Source: Microbacterium lemovicicum (GTDB lineage: Bacteria; Actinomycetota; Actinomycetes; Actinomycetales; Microbacteriaceae). From it: 64,000 bases of DNA. Location of the stretch: the NCBI RefSeq assembly GCF_003991875.1, contig NZ_CP031423.1, forward strand, positions 930,001 through 994,000. Direction: 5' to 3'. Shown here piece by piece: positions 43,456-52,256 of the stretch (position 1 is its first letter; each line of letters begins with the position of its first letter). Under the pieces are notes generated by a model. It was not told the origin of the DNA. It did no database searches and worked only from the letters and a program-made list of their open reading frames with translations. Made by a program: the position numbers and the translations under genes.

Positions 43456-44028
43456 GTGACACGCCGCACTCTGACTCCCGCCCTCGTCATCGACGTGGCT
43501 GCAGCGCTCGCCGATCGCGACGGCTTCGACGCGATCGTCGTGTCCGCGGTGGCTGAGAAGCTCGGCGTGCGGAGCGCCAGCCTGTACGGACACGTGCGCG
43601 ACCGGCAGGCGATCCTCGCCGGGGTGCAGAAGCTCGCGATGAACGAACTGGCCGACACGATCGGAGCGGCGATCGCCGGACGTTCGCGAGCCGAAGCGCT
43701 CTTCGCCATGGGCGAGGCGCAGCGGCGCTACGCGCGCGAGCGTCCCGGGTGCTGGGAGTCCCTGCAGCGCCGCGCGGAGGTGGGCGTGCCGCAGTCCGAC
43801 GAGTCGTCGAGGGTCGCGACGCTCGCACTCGCCGTCCTCCGTGGCTACGGCCTCGCCGATCATGATGCCGTCCACGCGGTGCGCGTGGCCGGCGCGGCCA
43901 TCGGCGGATTCATCGGTCTGGAGCGGACGGGGGCTTTCGACCATCGCGATCACGACGTCGAGGAGTCGTGGCGACGCACCATCGACATGCTCGACGGCGC
44001 GTTCGCATCGTGGGGAGCCGCAGCATGA
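43456..44028 (+). CDS. TetR-family regulator with WHG-type C-terminal domain
   Basis: 190 aa from GTG 43456. The helix-turn-helix, 'DGFDAIVVSAVAEKLGVRSASLYGHVRDRQAILAGV' (about 24-58), has the GVRSASLYGHV form typical of TetR proteins with a C-terminal WHG (TetR_C_33) domain; 'AEALFAMGEAQRRYARERPGCWESLQRRAEVGVPQSDE' fits that domain. Its TGA overlaps the ATG of the SGNH hydrolase (44025-44028), so regulator and enzyme form one transcript. Confidence 0.9.
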   Translation: MTRRTLTPALVIDVAAALADRDGFDAIVVSAVAEKLGVRSASLYGHVRDRQAILAGVQKLAMNELADTIGAAIAGRSRAEALFAMGEAQRRYARERPGCWESLQRRAEVGVPQSDESSRVATLALAVLRGYGLADHDAVHAVRVAGAAIGGFIGLERTGAFDHRDHDVEESWRRTIDMLDGAFASWGAAA

Positions 44029-45194
44029 TCACCACTCCCATCGAGCCGGCGCTGTTCCGCGGCGGGGCGACGCTCGAACCGGCGACACACGGGCTCCGTC
44101 TGCACCGCCTCCCTCCGTGGGTGCGCGAGCAGTTTCCCGACCCTCAGCTGCTGATGATGGAATCGCAGCCGTCCGGCATCCGGATGTCCTTCCGCTCCAC
44201 GGCGCAGCGGATCGAGCTGACGACCCATTCCACGCGGGTGGTGTATCGCGGCGCGGACCGTGCGCGCGGCCGCGTCGACCTCTTCGTCGACGGTGAGTTC
44301 CGTGAGAGCGACACGCTGGCCGGAGGTGACGCGATCACCGTCGACCTCACCGACGGGACCACGGGCTTCGTCCCGGGCGCTTCGCATGTGAGCGTGTTCG
44401 GAGAGCTGCCGGCGTCCGACAAGCGCATCGAGATCTGGCTGCCGCACAACGAGACGGTCGACCTCGTCGCACTCCGATCCGACGCGCCGCTCGTCCCCTC
44501 GCACGAAGCCCTGCCCGTCTGGGTGCATCACGGATCGTCCATCAGTCAGGGATCCAACGCCGGCGCGCCCAGTGACATCTGGCCCGCCGTCGCTGCCCGG
44601 CACGCGCGCGTCGACCTGCGCAATCTCGGATTCGGCGGGAGCGCGATGGTCGACCCCTTCATGGCCCGGGTCATCAGGGACAGCGCCGCCGACGTCATCA
44701 GCGTGGCACTGGGCATCAACGTCGTGAACGCCGATGCCATGCGGCTGCGCGCGTTCGTGCCCGCCGTGCACGGGTTCCTCGACGCGATCCGCGACGGCCA
44801 CCCGCACACGCCCGTCGTTCTCATCTCGCCGGTCTTCGCCGGCATCCACGAGGCGACACCGGGACCCGGTGCATTCGACCCCGCGACGATCGGCACCGAT
44901 CAGGTGAGATTCATCGCGACCGGTGACCCCGCAGATGTCGCCGCCGGAGCCCTGACCCTGGAGGTGATCCGCCGCGAGCTGGCGTCCCTCGTGGAGCGAC
45001 GATCCGCTGACCCGCATCTGCACTACCTCGACGGACTCGACCTGTTCGGCTCCGACGACGCATCGCGTCTGCCGCTCGCGGACGGCCTGCATCCCGACGC
45101 GGAGGCACACCAGCTGATCGGGCGGCGGTTCGCGGACACGCTGCTCCGCGTCCGCGGTGGGACACCGCCCTTCGCTGCTGCATCTTCCTCATGA
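44025..45194 (+). CDS. SGNH/GDSL-family hydrolase with N-terminal beta domain
   Basis: 389 aa from ATG 44025. The N-terminal 150 residues form a jelly-roll-like domain ('RIELTTHSTRVVYRGADRARGRVDLFVDGEF'). The catalytic part has 'VWVHHGSSISQGSNAGAPSDIWPAVAARHARVDLRNLGFGG' (block I Ser in a GSS form and block II Gly), 'VALGINVVNADAM' (block III) and 'ADGLHPDAEAHQLIG' (block V Asp-x-x-His). Similar two-domain SGNH proteins act as carbohydrate esterases. There is no signal peptide. Translationally coupled to the TetR gene. Confidence 0.88.
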   Translation: MITTPIEPALFRGGATLEPATHGLRLHRLPPWVREQFPDPQLLMMESQPSGIRMSFRSTAQRIELTTHSTRVVYRGADRARGRVDLFVDGEFRESDTLAGGDAITVDLTDGTTGFVPGASHVSVFGELPASDKRIEIWLPHNETVDLVALRSDAPLVPSHEALPVWVHHGSSISQGSNAGAPSDIWPAVAARHARVDLRNLGFGGSAMVDPFMARVIRDSAADVISVALGINVVNADAMRLRAFVPAVHGFLDAIRDGHPHTPVVLISPVFAGIHEATPGPGAFDPATIGTDQVRFIATGDPADVAAGALTLEVIRRELASLVERRSADPHLHYLDGLDLFGSDDASRLPLADGLHPDAEAHQLIGRRFADTLLRVRGGTPPFAAASSS

Positions 45195-45284
45195 GCACGC
45201 CTGTCCCGTCGACATCCACGTGCTCGCGATCGACGGGCGCTGAGGGGGAGGTGCAGAGGAGCTCGGCGCGCTAGATTGCCGGTC

Positions 45285-45680
45285 ATGGCGGAGATTTCAG
45301 CTCTCACGGTGTTCGCAGGCCTCCCCGTTCGCCGGCTGGCGAAGGCGGTCGAGTGGTACGGGGAGGTGCTCGGTCGGGAGCCCGACGCTCATCCCGCGCC
45401 CACCATCGCCGACTACTACCTGACGCCCGACCGCGTACCGGAGCACGGCACGCTGCAGCTCCGTGAGGACGCGGGGCGCGCCGGTGGTGGGATGGTGACG
45501 ATCAATGTGGAGGACATCGCCCTCTTCGCACAGTCGCTGGAGCGCGTGCACGTGGCCTTCGACACCCAGGAGTTCCGCATCGATGCGGTCGACGTGAGCT
45601 CGGTGACCGTCGGCACCTTCGAAGACCCCGATGGGAATGCCGTCACCGTGGTCCAGCCTCACCTCCGAACACGCCGGTGA
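45285..45680 (+). CDS. VOC-family protein
   Basis: 131 aa from ATG 45285. 'LTVFAGLPVRRLAKAVEWYGEVLGREPDAHP' and 'VSSVTVGTFEDPDGNAVTVVQP' are the start and end modules of a glyoxalase/bleomycin-resistance fold. Where metal-binding members have Glu near the end (DPxGN.....E) this protein has Val, so it may bind a ligand rather than catalyse. Confidence 0.85.
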   Translation: MAEISALTVFAGLPVRRLAKAVEWYGEVLGREPDAHPAPTIADYYLTPDRVPEHGTLQLREDAGRAGGGMVTINVEDIALFAQSLERVHVAFDTQEFRIDAVDVSSVTVGTFEDPDGNAVTVVQPHLRTRR

Positions 45681-45751
45681 CGCCATTCTCCGAGGCGTGA
45701 ACAACACCTCGGGAAGGCGTGGACGCGTCCCTCGCGGTCGAAGTCGGGCGT

Positions 45752-46591
45752 CTAATCCGAGGGCAGGAAGCGGACGGGAAGATCCGCCACGGGCAGCCCT
45801 GAGTCGCGCACGCGAGCCTCGACGGCTCGGTGCTCCTCCGCGGGGGCGACGACCTGCACCTTGTCGACGCCGTCGATCTGGGGTCCGCCGTCCGCGAAGT
45901 ACCTGGTGACGCCGTGCTCGTCGACCAGAGCGCTGAGCATCGCGGACAGCCGTTCCTGCTCGCCTGCTGCGACGACGACACCGAGCGACGGTGCGCCGAC
46001 CTCCACGGCCGTGGTCGAGTCCATACCCGCGGCATCCCGGAGGTCTTCCGCGTGGGCGACCAGCGGCAGCAGTCCGCCGACGCCGTCGGCAGGATCCTCC
46101 TCGGCGAGAAGCGAGAGTCGGCCGTCGGCCTGCACGTTCGCGTACAGCGCGAGGCCGGTGACGACGTCGTCGAGTCGATCGAAGAGCGGAGCAGCGTCGA
46201 GGCCGACGAGTGGACAGGGTCCTGTTCCTTCCTCTCCGATCGAGAGGGTCACAGCATTGCCGCCGTCGGTGGAGACCCGGAGAGCCCAGTCGACGTCGTC
46301 CGGGTACGGGCTCAGGCACGCGGCTTCCCTGACGGCGTCGAGGGCGGACTCGTCGACGGTCGCGCCGATCCACGCCCGCGCGTCGGAGAACGTCGGCGAC
46401 TCCACCCAGCGCTCCGACCCGTCGAGGGTGACGCCCGGGATGGCCGACAGCGTGTCGGTCAGCTGATCGAACGCGGCATCCGTCCGGGGGAAGTGCGTCT
46501 CGTCGATCGCCCACCAGAGAAGAATGGTTGCGCCGAGCGCCAGACCGGCCGCCGCGACGCCACCCGCCACCAACCCCCCGCGTCTGCGCAC
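45752..46591 (-). CDS. Membrane-anchored extracytoplasmic protein of unknown function
   Basis: 279 aa from GTG 46591. One N-terminal membrane helix ('GLVAGGVAAAGLALGATILLWWA', about 5-28) after three Arg and no cleavage site; the rest is acidic, with two Cys (about residues 91 and 125) that could form a disulfide outside the cell. The C-terminal part alternates strands and helices. No recognised domain. Similar single-helix, acidic proteins are common in Microbacteriaceae. Confidence 0.65.
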   Translation of the reverse strand: MRRRGGLVAGGVAAAGLALGATILLWWAIDETHFPRTDAAFDQLTDTLSAIPGVTLDGSERWVESPTFSDARAWIGATVDESALDAVREAACLSPYPDDVDWALRVSTDGGNAVTLSIGEEGTGPCPLVGLDAAPLFDRLDDVVTGLALYANVQADGRLSLLAEEDPADGVGGLLPLVAHAEDLRDAAGMDSTTAVEVGAPSLGVVVAAGEQERLSAMLSALVDEHGVTRYFADGGPQIDGVDKVQVVAPAEEHRAVEARVRDSGLPVADLPVRFLPSD

Positions 46592-46709
46592 GATCCGATT
46601 GTGCCTCCGGGGGCGGCAGGACGTGAAGACCGGCAGGTGAACATCTCCCGCGTCCTGCGCCGGCCGGGGCGACGGCGACCCGTCGTGTGCGCGACGAGCC
46701 GGCAGGCGC

Positions 46710-46907
46710 TCACCTCACCACTCGGGTGAGCGCCGCGGGCGGCGAAGAGGCGACCGGGTCGAGGTCGACGCGCCGAGCAGGGCATGCCGTGCAGCGCACG
46801 TACCGGACGCGTCCCTCGCTCGTCGCGTGCACCGACTCGGTGATCCATGCGTGCTCGTGAAGGGACGCCGTGACGAGGGGTGATGCGAGGGTGCCGGGAA
46901 GGGTCAT
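46710..46907 (-). CDS. Small hypothetical protein with CxxC (65 aa)
   Basis: ATG 46907 ('MTLPGTLASPLVTASLHEHAW'); an upstream ATG is possible but would overlap the CGNR promoter. It contains 'RYVRCTACPARRVDL', one CxxC pair that could bind zinc with another protein or as a dimer. Divergent from the CGNR gene. Confidence 0.5.
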   Translation of the reverse strand: MTLPGTLASPLVTASLHEHAWITESVHATSEGRVRYVRCTACPARRVDLDPVASSPPAALTRVVR

Positions 46908-46932
46908 GCTTCCAGCGTGATGTAATGCCCTT

Positions 46933-47448
46933 ATGCATCTCAACCCTTACGGGGAGTACGCCGTGCTCCTGGCCGCGTCGCTCGCGAATGACTGGCCGGG
47001 CGACCGCGCGGGGATCGAGGAGCGCACGATCGAGAAGGGCATGACGATGCGGTTCCCCGTGGCATCCGACGATCACGTCCTCACCCGCGCCGTGATCGAC
47101 GACTGGCTGCGCGTCGTCGACGAACCCGACCCCGACGCCCGGGCGGGGCTGCTCGACACGCAGATGGCGGCAGCGGCCGCATACCCGCGCCTGACGAACC
47201 ACGACGGCGAGGGGTGGCATCTGCACTACCGGGACGACGACGCGGCTCTGCCCCGCGTCCTGGCGGCCGTCATCTCGGTCGGGACGTCGCTGCATCTCGT
47301 CACGCGCGGGATGCACCGGCTCGGACGGTGCGCGGCGGAGCCGTGTCGAGCGGTCGTCGTGGATGTCACGCGCAACGGTCGCCAGCGCTACTGCTCGGTG
47401 CGGTGCGCCAACCGCGCCGCCGTGCGCCGCCACCGCGCTCAGGCCTGA
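46933..47448 (+). CDS. CGNR zinc-finger (ABATE-domain) protein
   Basis: 171 aa from ATG 46933. The N terminus 'YGEYAVLLAASLAND' is the stress-type ABATE region, and the C-terminal zinc finger 'LGRCAAEPCRAVVVDVTRNGRQRYCSVRCANRAAVRRHR' has the four Cys and the CxxR/CANR form of CGNR fingers. Such proteins are putative DNA-binding regulators. Its 3' end overlaps by ten bases, tail to tail, with the Lys-rich protein gene. Confidence 0.9.
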   Translation: MHLNPYGEYAVLLAASLANDWPGDRAGIEERTIEKGMTMRFPVASDDHVLTRAVIDDWLRVVDEPDPDARAGLLDTQMAAAAAYPRLTNHDGEGWHLHYRDDDAALPRVLAAVISVGTSLHLVTRGMHRLGRCAAEPCRAVVVDVTRNGRQRYCSVRCANRAAVRRHRAQA

Positions 47449-47951
47449 GCGGACTCCAGCGCGGCGATCAGATCCGCCTTCGCCAGCCGGTAGTACTTCG
47501 GGATCTTCATCTCCTTCGCCTGGCGCCGCAGCTCGATCAACGTCGCGGGCGTCGGCTCAGGTGCGGGAAGGGGCGGCGTCAGATCGTCCACGTCGTGTTC
47601 GTGTGCGGAGGCGCGGGCACCCTCGTCGCCGACCCCGCCGCGCGCCGCGGGGGCGGGGGTGGTGGCGGAGGCCTCTCCGGCCTGCGCGGCGATGACGGCC
47701 GCCAGCGCTGCCTCCGCCGCCGCCGCCTTCCTCTGCGCGGCCGCATGCTTCTTCGACAGCTGCTCGGCCCGTCGCGTCAGCTTCGCGGCCCTCTTCCGGA
47801 GCTTCCCGTGGGACTTCTTGACGGCTTTCCGCGCGGCCGTCACCGCGTCGTCCGCGGCGGCGAGAGCCCGCTCCGCATTCTTCTCGTGCTTCTTCGACGG
47901 CTTCTGCTTCTTCGAGGTCGTCTTCGATGCGCGTGCCTTGCTGCCTGACAT
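47439..47951 (-). CDS. Lys/Ala-rich histone H1-like protein with SAP/Rho-N-like C terminus
   Basis: 170 aa from ATG 47951. Residues 1-95 are Lys/Ala/Arg-rich and probably one long helix ('SKKQKPSKKHEKNAERALAA', 'SHGKLRKRAAKLTRRAEQL'), like bacterial H1-like nucleoid proteins. A Pro/Ala/Asp linker leads to 'LIELRRQAKEMKIPKYYRLAKADLIAAL' (about 138-166), a SAP or Rho-N-terminal-like DNA/RNA-binding helical module. Likely binds nucleic acid and may help compact DNA. Confidence 0.75.
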   Translation of the reverse strand: MSGSKARASKTTSKKQKPSKKHEKNAERALAAADDAVTAARKAVKKSHGKLRKRAAKLTRRAEQLSKKHAAAQRKAAAAEAALAAVIAAQAGEASATTPAPAARGGVGDEGARASAHEHDVDDLTPPLPAPEPTPATLIELRRQAKEMKIPKYYRLAKADLIAALESAQA

Positions 47952-48069
47952 AGGAAGAGCCCTTCATCCGCCCACACTCGTAGGGTCAGGCCACGCTACG
48001 CCCATTCCCGCGTGGGGACGGGAGACCCGTGACGCACATCAGCATCGGGCAGGCGATGCCGGGCTCCGG

Positions 48070-49806
48070 TCAGCGGCCGGTCAATCCCGGGAAGTCGCCG
48101 TCGCGCCACTCGTCGCGCTGGTCGCGCGGCGTGTCGGCGAGCTCCTCCTCGCGCTGACGCAGCTCGACGCGGCGGATCTTGCCCGAGATCGTCTTGGGCA
48201 GCTCCGCGAACTCGATGCGGCGCACACGCTGGTGCGCGCCGAGGTGGCGGCGGGCATGGCGCAGGATGTCCTCAGCCGTCGCGGCATCCGGTTGCCATCC
48301 CGACGCGAGCGTGACGTAGGCCTTCGGCACATTGAGGCGCACCGCGTCGGGGGCGGCGACGACGGCGGCTTCCACCACGCCGGGGTGCTCGATGAGGGCG
48401 GACTCGAGCTCGAACGGGCTGATCTTGTGGTCCGACGATTTGAACACGTCGTCGGTGCGGCCGATGAAGGTGATGTAGCCGTCCGCATCCCGGATGGCCA
48501 CGTCACCCGTGTGGTAGAACCCGCCGGCCATCGCCTGCGCGTTGCGCTCCGGATCGTCGAGGTAGCCCGGCATGAGATTGACCGGATGCTGCGACAGGTC
48601 GAGGCAGATCTCGCCTTCGCCCTCGCCCTGCACGCGCTCGCCGCTGACGGGGTCGACGAGCACCACGGGCACGCCGGGGAGCGGCCGTCCCATCGATCCG
48701 ACCTTCACGGCCATGCCGGGCGGATTGCCGATCTGCGCGGTGGTCTCGGTCTGGCCGTAGCCGTCGCGGATGTCCAGGCCCCAGTGCGAGCGGATCTGCT
48801 CGATGACCTCCGGGTTGAGGGGCTCTCCGGCTCCGATCGCCTCGCGCAGGTCGCCCCCGCCGCCTGAGAGGTCGGCGTTGATCAGCATCCGCCAGACGGT
48901 GGGCGGCGCGCAGAACGTGGTGACGTGGTGCTCGCGGATCTTCTCGATCAGCGCCGCGGCGTCGAAGCGCGCGTAGTTGTAGATGAGGATCGTCGCCTCC
49001 GCCATCCACGGCGCGAAGAAGCACGACCACGCGTGCTTCGCCCAGCCGGGCGAAGAGATGTTGAGGTGGACGTCGCCCGGGCGGATGCCGAGGAGGTACA
49101 GCGTGCTGAAGTGCCCGACGGGATACGACACCTGCGAATGCTCGACCAGCTTCGGACGCGAGGTCGTGCCCGACGTGAAGTAGAGGAGAAGCCGGTCATC
49201 CGGCGCCGTGCCCGGGTGGGGGAGGCGCGCGTCGTCGCGGCCGGCGTACGCGTCCGCGAACCGCAGCCAGCCGTCGACGTCGCCGACGCTGATCCGCGTG
49301 TAGTCACCCGGCACGTCGGCGAACTTCGCGGCATCCTCCGGATTGCAGATCACGTGGCGCACCGACGCGCGCTCCACGCGGTCGACGAGGTCGGACGGCC
49401 CGATCGCCGTCGCGGTCGGCATCAGCACGGCCCCCAGCCGCATGACCGCGAGCATCGACTCCCACAGCTCGACCTGGTTGCCGAGCATGAGCAGCACCGC
49501 ATCGCCGCGTCGCACGCCCTGCTGCGCGAGCCACGCGGCGACCTGCTGGGATCGGCGGAACATCTCGTCGAAGGAGTACCGCGCGACGCGGCCGTCGTCC
49601 TCGATGATGACGAGCGCCGGACGGTCGTTTCCCTCGGCGATCGCGTCGAACCAGTCCGACGCCCAGTTGAACGCCCCGTCGAACTGCGGCCACCGGAACT
49701 CCCGGACGGCCCGGTCGACGTCACCGCCGAAGCCGAGAACCTGGTCGCGGGTCCGGCGGAAGGCCTCGGTCGCCTGCGTCGGCTCGGATGATGCGTGCGC
49801 GGTCAC
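48070..49806 (-). CDS. AMP-forming acyl-CoA synthetase
   Basis: 578 aa with start at GTG 49806, supported by AGGAGA five bases before it; an upstream ATG would add 14 residues. The adenylate-forming motifs are complete: P-loop 'LLYFTSGTTSRPKLVEHSQ', A4/A5 region 'IRDGYGQTETTAQIGNPPG', A7 'FYHTGDVAIRDADGYITFIGRTDDVFKSSDHKISPFELE' and A10 'LPKTISGKIRRVELR' with the catalytic Lys. The long N terminus ('FNWASDWFDAIAEGNDRPALVI') is as in medium-chain acyl-CoA synthetases and acetyl-CoA synthetase-like enzymes. It activates a carboxylic acid. It lies behind the second ABC operon. Confidence 0.92.
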   Translation of the reverse strand: MTAHASSEPTQATEAFRRTRDQVLGFGGDVDRAVREFRWPQFDGAFNWASDWFDAIAEGNDRPALVIIEDDGRVARYSFDEMFRRSQQVAAWLAQQGVRRGDAVLLMLGNQVELWESMLAVMRLGAVLMPTATAIGPSDLVDRVERASVRHVICNPEDAAKFADVPGDYTRISVGDVDGWLRFADAYAGRDDARLPHPGTAPDDRLLLYFTSGTTSRPKLVEHSQVSYPVGHFSTLYLLGIRPGDVHLNISSPGWAKHAWSCFFAPWMAEATILIYNYARFDAAALIEKIREHHVTTFCAPPTVWRMLINADLSGGGGDLREAIGAGEPLNPEVIEQIRSHWGLDIRDGYGQTETTAQIGNPPGMAVKVGSMGRPLPGVPVVLVDPVSGERVQGEGEGEICLDLSQHPVNLMPGYLDDPERNAQAMAGGFYHTGDVAIRDADGYITFIGRTDDVFKSSDHKISPFELESALIEHPGVVEAAVVAAPDAVRLNVPKAYVTLASGWQPDAATAEDILRHARRHLGAHQRVRRIEFAELPKTISGKIRRVELRQREEELADTPRDQRDEWRDGDFPGLTGR

Positions 49807-49873
49807 GTGCTCTCCTGGGGACGGATGCTGCGGGCCGGGCGGCAGCATCCGCCCGGCCCTCTCATCTTGCCCC

Positions 49874-51238
49874 TCAGCCGCCCGCGGTGGCGTTCTCGTA
49901 GGCGCGCATCGCCGCGCTCTGCGCGTCCGCCAGCGCCTGTGCTGTCGTCTTGTCGCCGAGCAGTGCCGCGGTGACGGCGTTGTTCAGCTCGCTCTGGATC
50001 GCCTGACCGGCGGGGGAGGAGCCGAAGGTCGTGCCGTAGTCCACGACGTCGTAGTAGGTCGAGATGACCTGGTCGAAGCCGGCGTCACCCGACTCGGTGA
50101 CCCGTTTCTCCCGGATCGCCTGATCGGCCGACGGCGATCCGGTGAAGAGCCCGGTGTTGATGCCGCCGTCCTCGGCGCGCGTCGCGGCACGCGCCTCGCC
50201 GGCCGCCGCCCATGCGTCGTCGCTGGTGACGTCCACCATCCACGCGCAGGCCGCGGCCGGATTCTCCGCGCCGACGGGGATCACGAACGCCGAGCCGCCG
50301 GCGACGGAGAAGGGCTTGCCGTCGGCGTCCTTGAAGGGCACGGCCTCGATGTCGATCTGGCCGACGTACGGCGACAGCACGTTCGGGTACCACTGGGCGT
50401 TCACCTGTGCGCCGACCTGGTTCGTGACGAACTGATTGTTGTCGCCGAACGTGTCGAACGAATCGGTGAAGCTCTTCACCGAGGCGAAGCCGCCCTGGGC
50501 ATCGGTGATCTGCTTGAGCAGATCGATCCCGGCGGCGTTCCCCGGCGCGTCGAGCGTGGGGACGCCGTCGGCGTCGCTGAGCTGACCGCCGAGTCCGAGC
50601 ACCCACAGGCTCGCCTGTCCCGTGGCGACGGGGTCGAAGCCCAGACGCGTCGGCACCCCGCCGGACGCCTGATACATCTTCGCGACGGCGCCCAGGAGCT
50701 TGTCGGGCTGCGAGGTGTCGATCTCGTCGCTCGTGACACCGGCCTCGGCCATCACGGTCTTGTTCAGCAGGATGGCCGGCGGCTGGTAGAACTGCGGCAC
50801 CGCCCAGATCCCGTCCTGGAAGCGCACGTCGTCGACGACCGACGGGTACCAGTGATCGTCGGGGGTGACGTCGTGCGCGGTGAAGCAGGCGTCCAACGGC
50901 ATGATCAGATCCTGCGCGGCGTACTGCGTGACGTACCGGCGGTCCATCTGCACGACGTCGGGCACGTCGCCGCTGGCCAGACGCGTGGTGAACTTCTGCG
51001 CGTCGAAGGCGGTGGCGTCGAGGTCGACCTGCACGCCCGACAGCTGTGCGGCGGCGTAATCGAGACGGGCCGTGCCGACGTCGTCGGCGTTCTCGAAGCC
51101 CCAGGCGGAGACGGTTCCGCTCGGCTCGGCGGCGAAGTCGACGTCGGCTGCGACCTCGCTGCCCCCGCCTCCCGCGCATCCGGAAAGGACGACGGCGGAT
51201 GCTGCGATCAGCATCACCCCGGTCACTCGCTTGTTCAT
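49874..51238 (-). CDS. Extracellular sugar-binding lipoprotein (ABC transporter)
   Basis: 454 aa from ATG 51238. Signal 'MNKRVTGVMLIAASAVVLSGC' with lipobox VLSGC. Family-1 solute-binding features: 'GTVSAWGFENADDVGTARLDYAAAQL', 'GDVPDVVQMDRRYVTQYAAQDLIMPLD', 'GIWAVPQFYQPPAILLNKTVMAEAG'. Third gene of the operon, after the two permeases, with a stem-loop in the 70-bp gap. Substrate unknown, presumably an oligosaccharide. Confidence 0.92.
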   Translation of the reverse strand: MNKRVTGVMLIAASAVVLSGCAGGGGSEVAADVDFAAEPSGTVSAWGFENADDVGTARLDYAAAQLSGVQVDLDATAFDAQKFTTRLASGDVPDVVQMDRRYVTQYAAQDLIMPLDACFTAHDVTPDDHWYPSVVDDVRFQDGIWAVPQFYQPPAILLNKTVMAEAGVTSDEIDTSQPDKLLGAVAKMYQASGGVPTRLGFDPVATGQASLWVLGLGGQLSDADGVPTLDAPGNAAGIDLLKQITDAQGGFASVKSFTDSFDTFGDNNQFVTNQVGAQVNAQWYPNVLSPYVGQIDIEAVPFKDADGKPFSVAGGSAFVIPVGAENPAAACAWMVDVTSDDAWAAAGEARAATRAEDGGINTGLFTGSPSADQAIREKRVTESGDAGFDQVISTYYDVVDYGTTFGSSPAGQAIQSELNNAVTAALLGDKTTAQALADAQSAAMRAYENATAGG

Positions 51239-51284
51239 GTGCTGTTCCTCTCGTGTCGTGCCCGCGGGAGTCGTGCTCCGCGGG

Positions 51285-51308
51285 CCCGGCGCCAGGACGG
51301 GCGCCGGG
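51285..51308. terminator. Stem-loop between permease and binding-protein genes
   Basis: CCCGGCGCC/GGCGCCGGG, 9-bp stem directly before the permease stop codon on the minus strand; another hairpin (GCCCGCGG/CCGCGGGC) lies next to it at about 51259-51284. Likely message-stabilising or partial-termination elements. Confidence 0.5.
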
Positions 51309-52256
51309 TCATCCCTTCCGCCCCTGGGTCGCGACTCCCTCGATGAAGTAGCGCTGGCCGAAGGCGAACAGGATGAGCATGGGGACCGTGATGATCAGCG
51401 ACGCGACCATCACGTACTGGTAGTCGCCCTGACCGCCCGCGGTCGGGCTGTACTTCGTCATGGCGTAGGCGATGCCGAGCGGCGCCGTGAACCCGTCGAC
51501 CGAGCCGGCGTTCAGGTAGATGAGAGACGCCTGCAGGTTGTTCCAGCTGGCCTGGAACTCGAAGAGGAACACGATGATGAACGACGGGATCGACAGAGGC
51601 ATCGCGATCCGCCAGAACATCGTCCAGTAGCTCGCTCCGTCGATCCGGGCGGCCTCGAACAGCTCGCGCGGGAGACCGAGGAAGAACTGGCGCTGGAGGA
51701 AGATGTAAAACGCCGAGCCGAAGAGGTTCATCCCCCACAGCGGCACCCAGGTGCCCAGCATCCCCGTCTCCTTCCAGATCAGGTAGATGGGCACCATCGT
51801 CACCGCGCCGGGGAGCATCATCGTCGCCAGGACGAGGCCGAACAGGAGCTTGCGCCCCGGAAAGCGGAAGTACGCGAAGCCGAACGCGACGATCGAGCTC
51901 GAGATCGACACCGCGATGGCGGCCAGCAGCGCGATGGCGACGCTGTTGAACATCCACGACAGCAGCGGCAGCTGGTTCCAGACCTCGACGTAGTTCTCGG
52001 GTGTGAAGGTGCGCGGGATCAGCGAGTTGTCGAAGACCTCGCCGCGCGGCTTGAAGCTCGCCGCCAGCAGCCACGCGAACGGATACAGGAACAGCAGCGA
52101 GAACCCGAGCAGGATCACGGTGAGCACGAAGCGCCCGATGAACGTCTGCGGGGTGCGGGGTCGCCGCCGCGCGCGCCGCGGCACGGGCGAGGAGACGGCC
52201 ACCGCCAGCTCGGGCATCGGCTCGCTGACGCCCGGCGTCTCACGTGTCAGAGCCAT
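51309..52256 (-). CDS. Carbohydrate ABC transporter permease (MalG type)
   Basis: 315 aa from ATG 52256, overlapping the upstream permease stop (ATGA). A 45-residue cytoplasmic tail precedes six helices; EAA loop 'ELFEAARIDGASYWTMFWRIAMPLSIPSF'. CUT1 family. The 'FQRYFIEGVATQGRKG'-type C terminus is canonical for these permeases. Confidence 0.93.
   Translation of the reverse strand: MALTRETPGVSEPMPELAVAVSSPVPRRARRRPRTPQTFIGRFVLTVILLGFSLLFLYPFAWLLAASFKPRGEVFDNSLIPRTFTPENYVEVWNQLPLLSWMFNSVAIALLAAIAVSISSSIVAFGFAYFRFPGRKLLFGLVLATMMLPGAVTMVPIYLIWKETGMLGTWVPLWGMNLFGSAFYIFLQRQFFLGLPRELFEAARIDGASYWTMFWRIAMPLSIPSFIIVFLFEFQASWNNLQASLIYLNAGSVDGFTAPLGIAYAMTKYSPTAGGQGDYQYVMVASLIITVPMLILFAFGQRYFIEGVATQGRKG

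Noticed and set aside
49343..51346. A 667-codon plus-strand open frame
   Set aside because: Antisense to the acyl-CoA synthetase and sugar-binding protein, both of which have complete family motifs.
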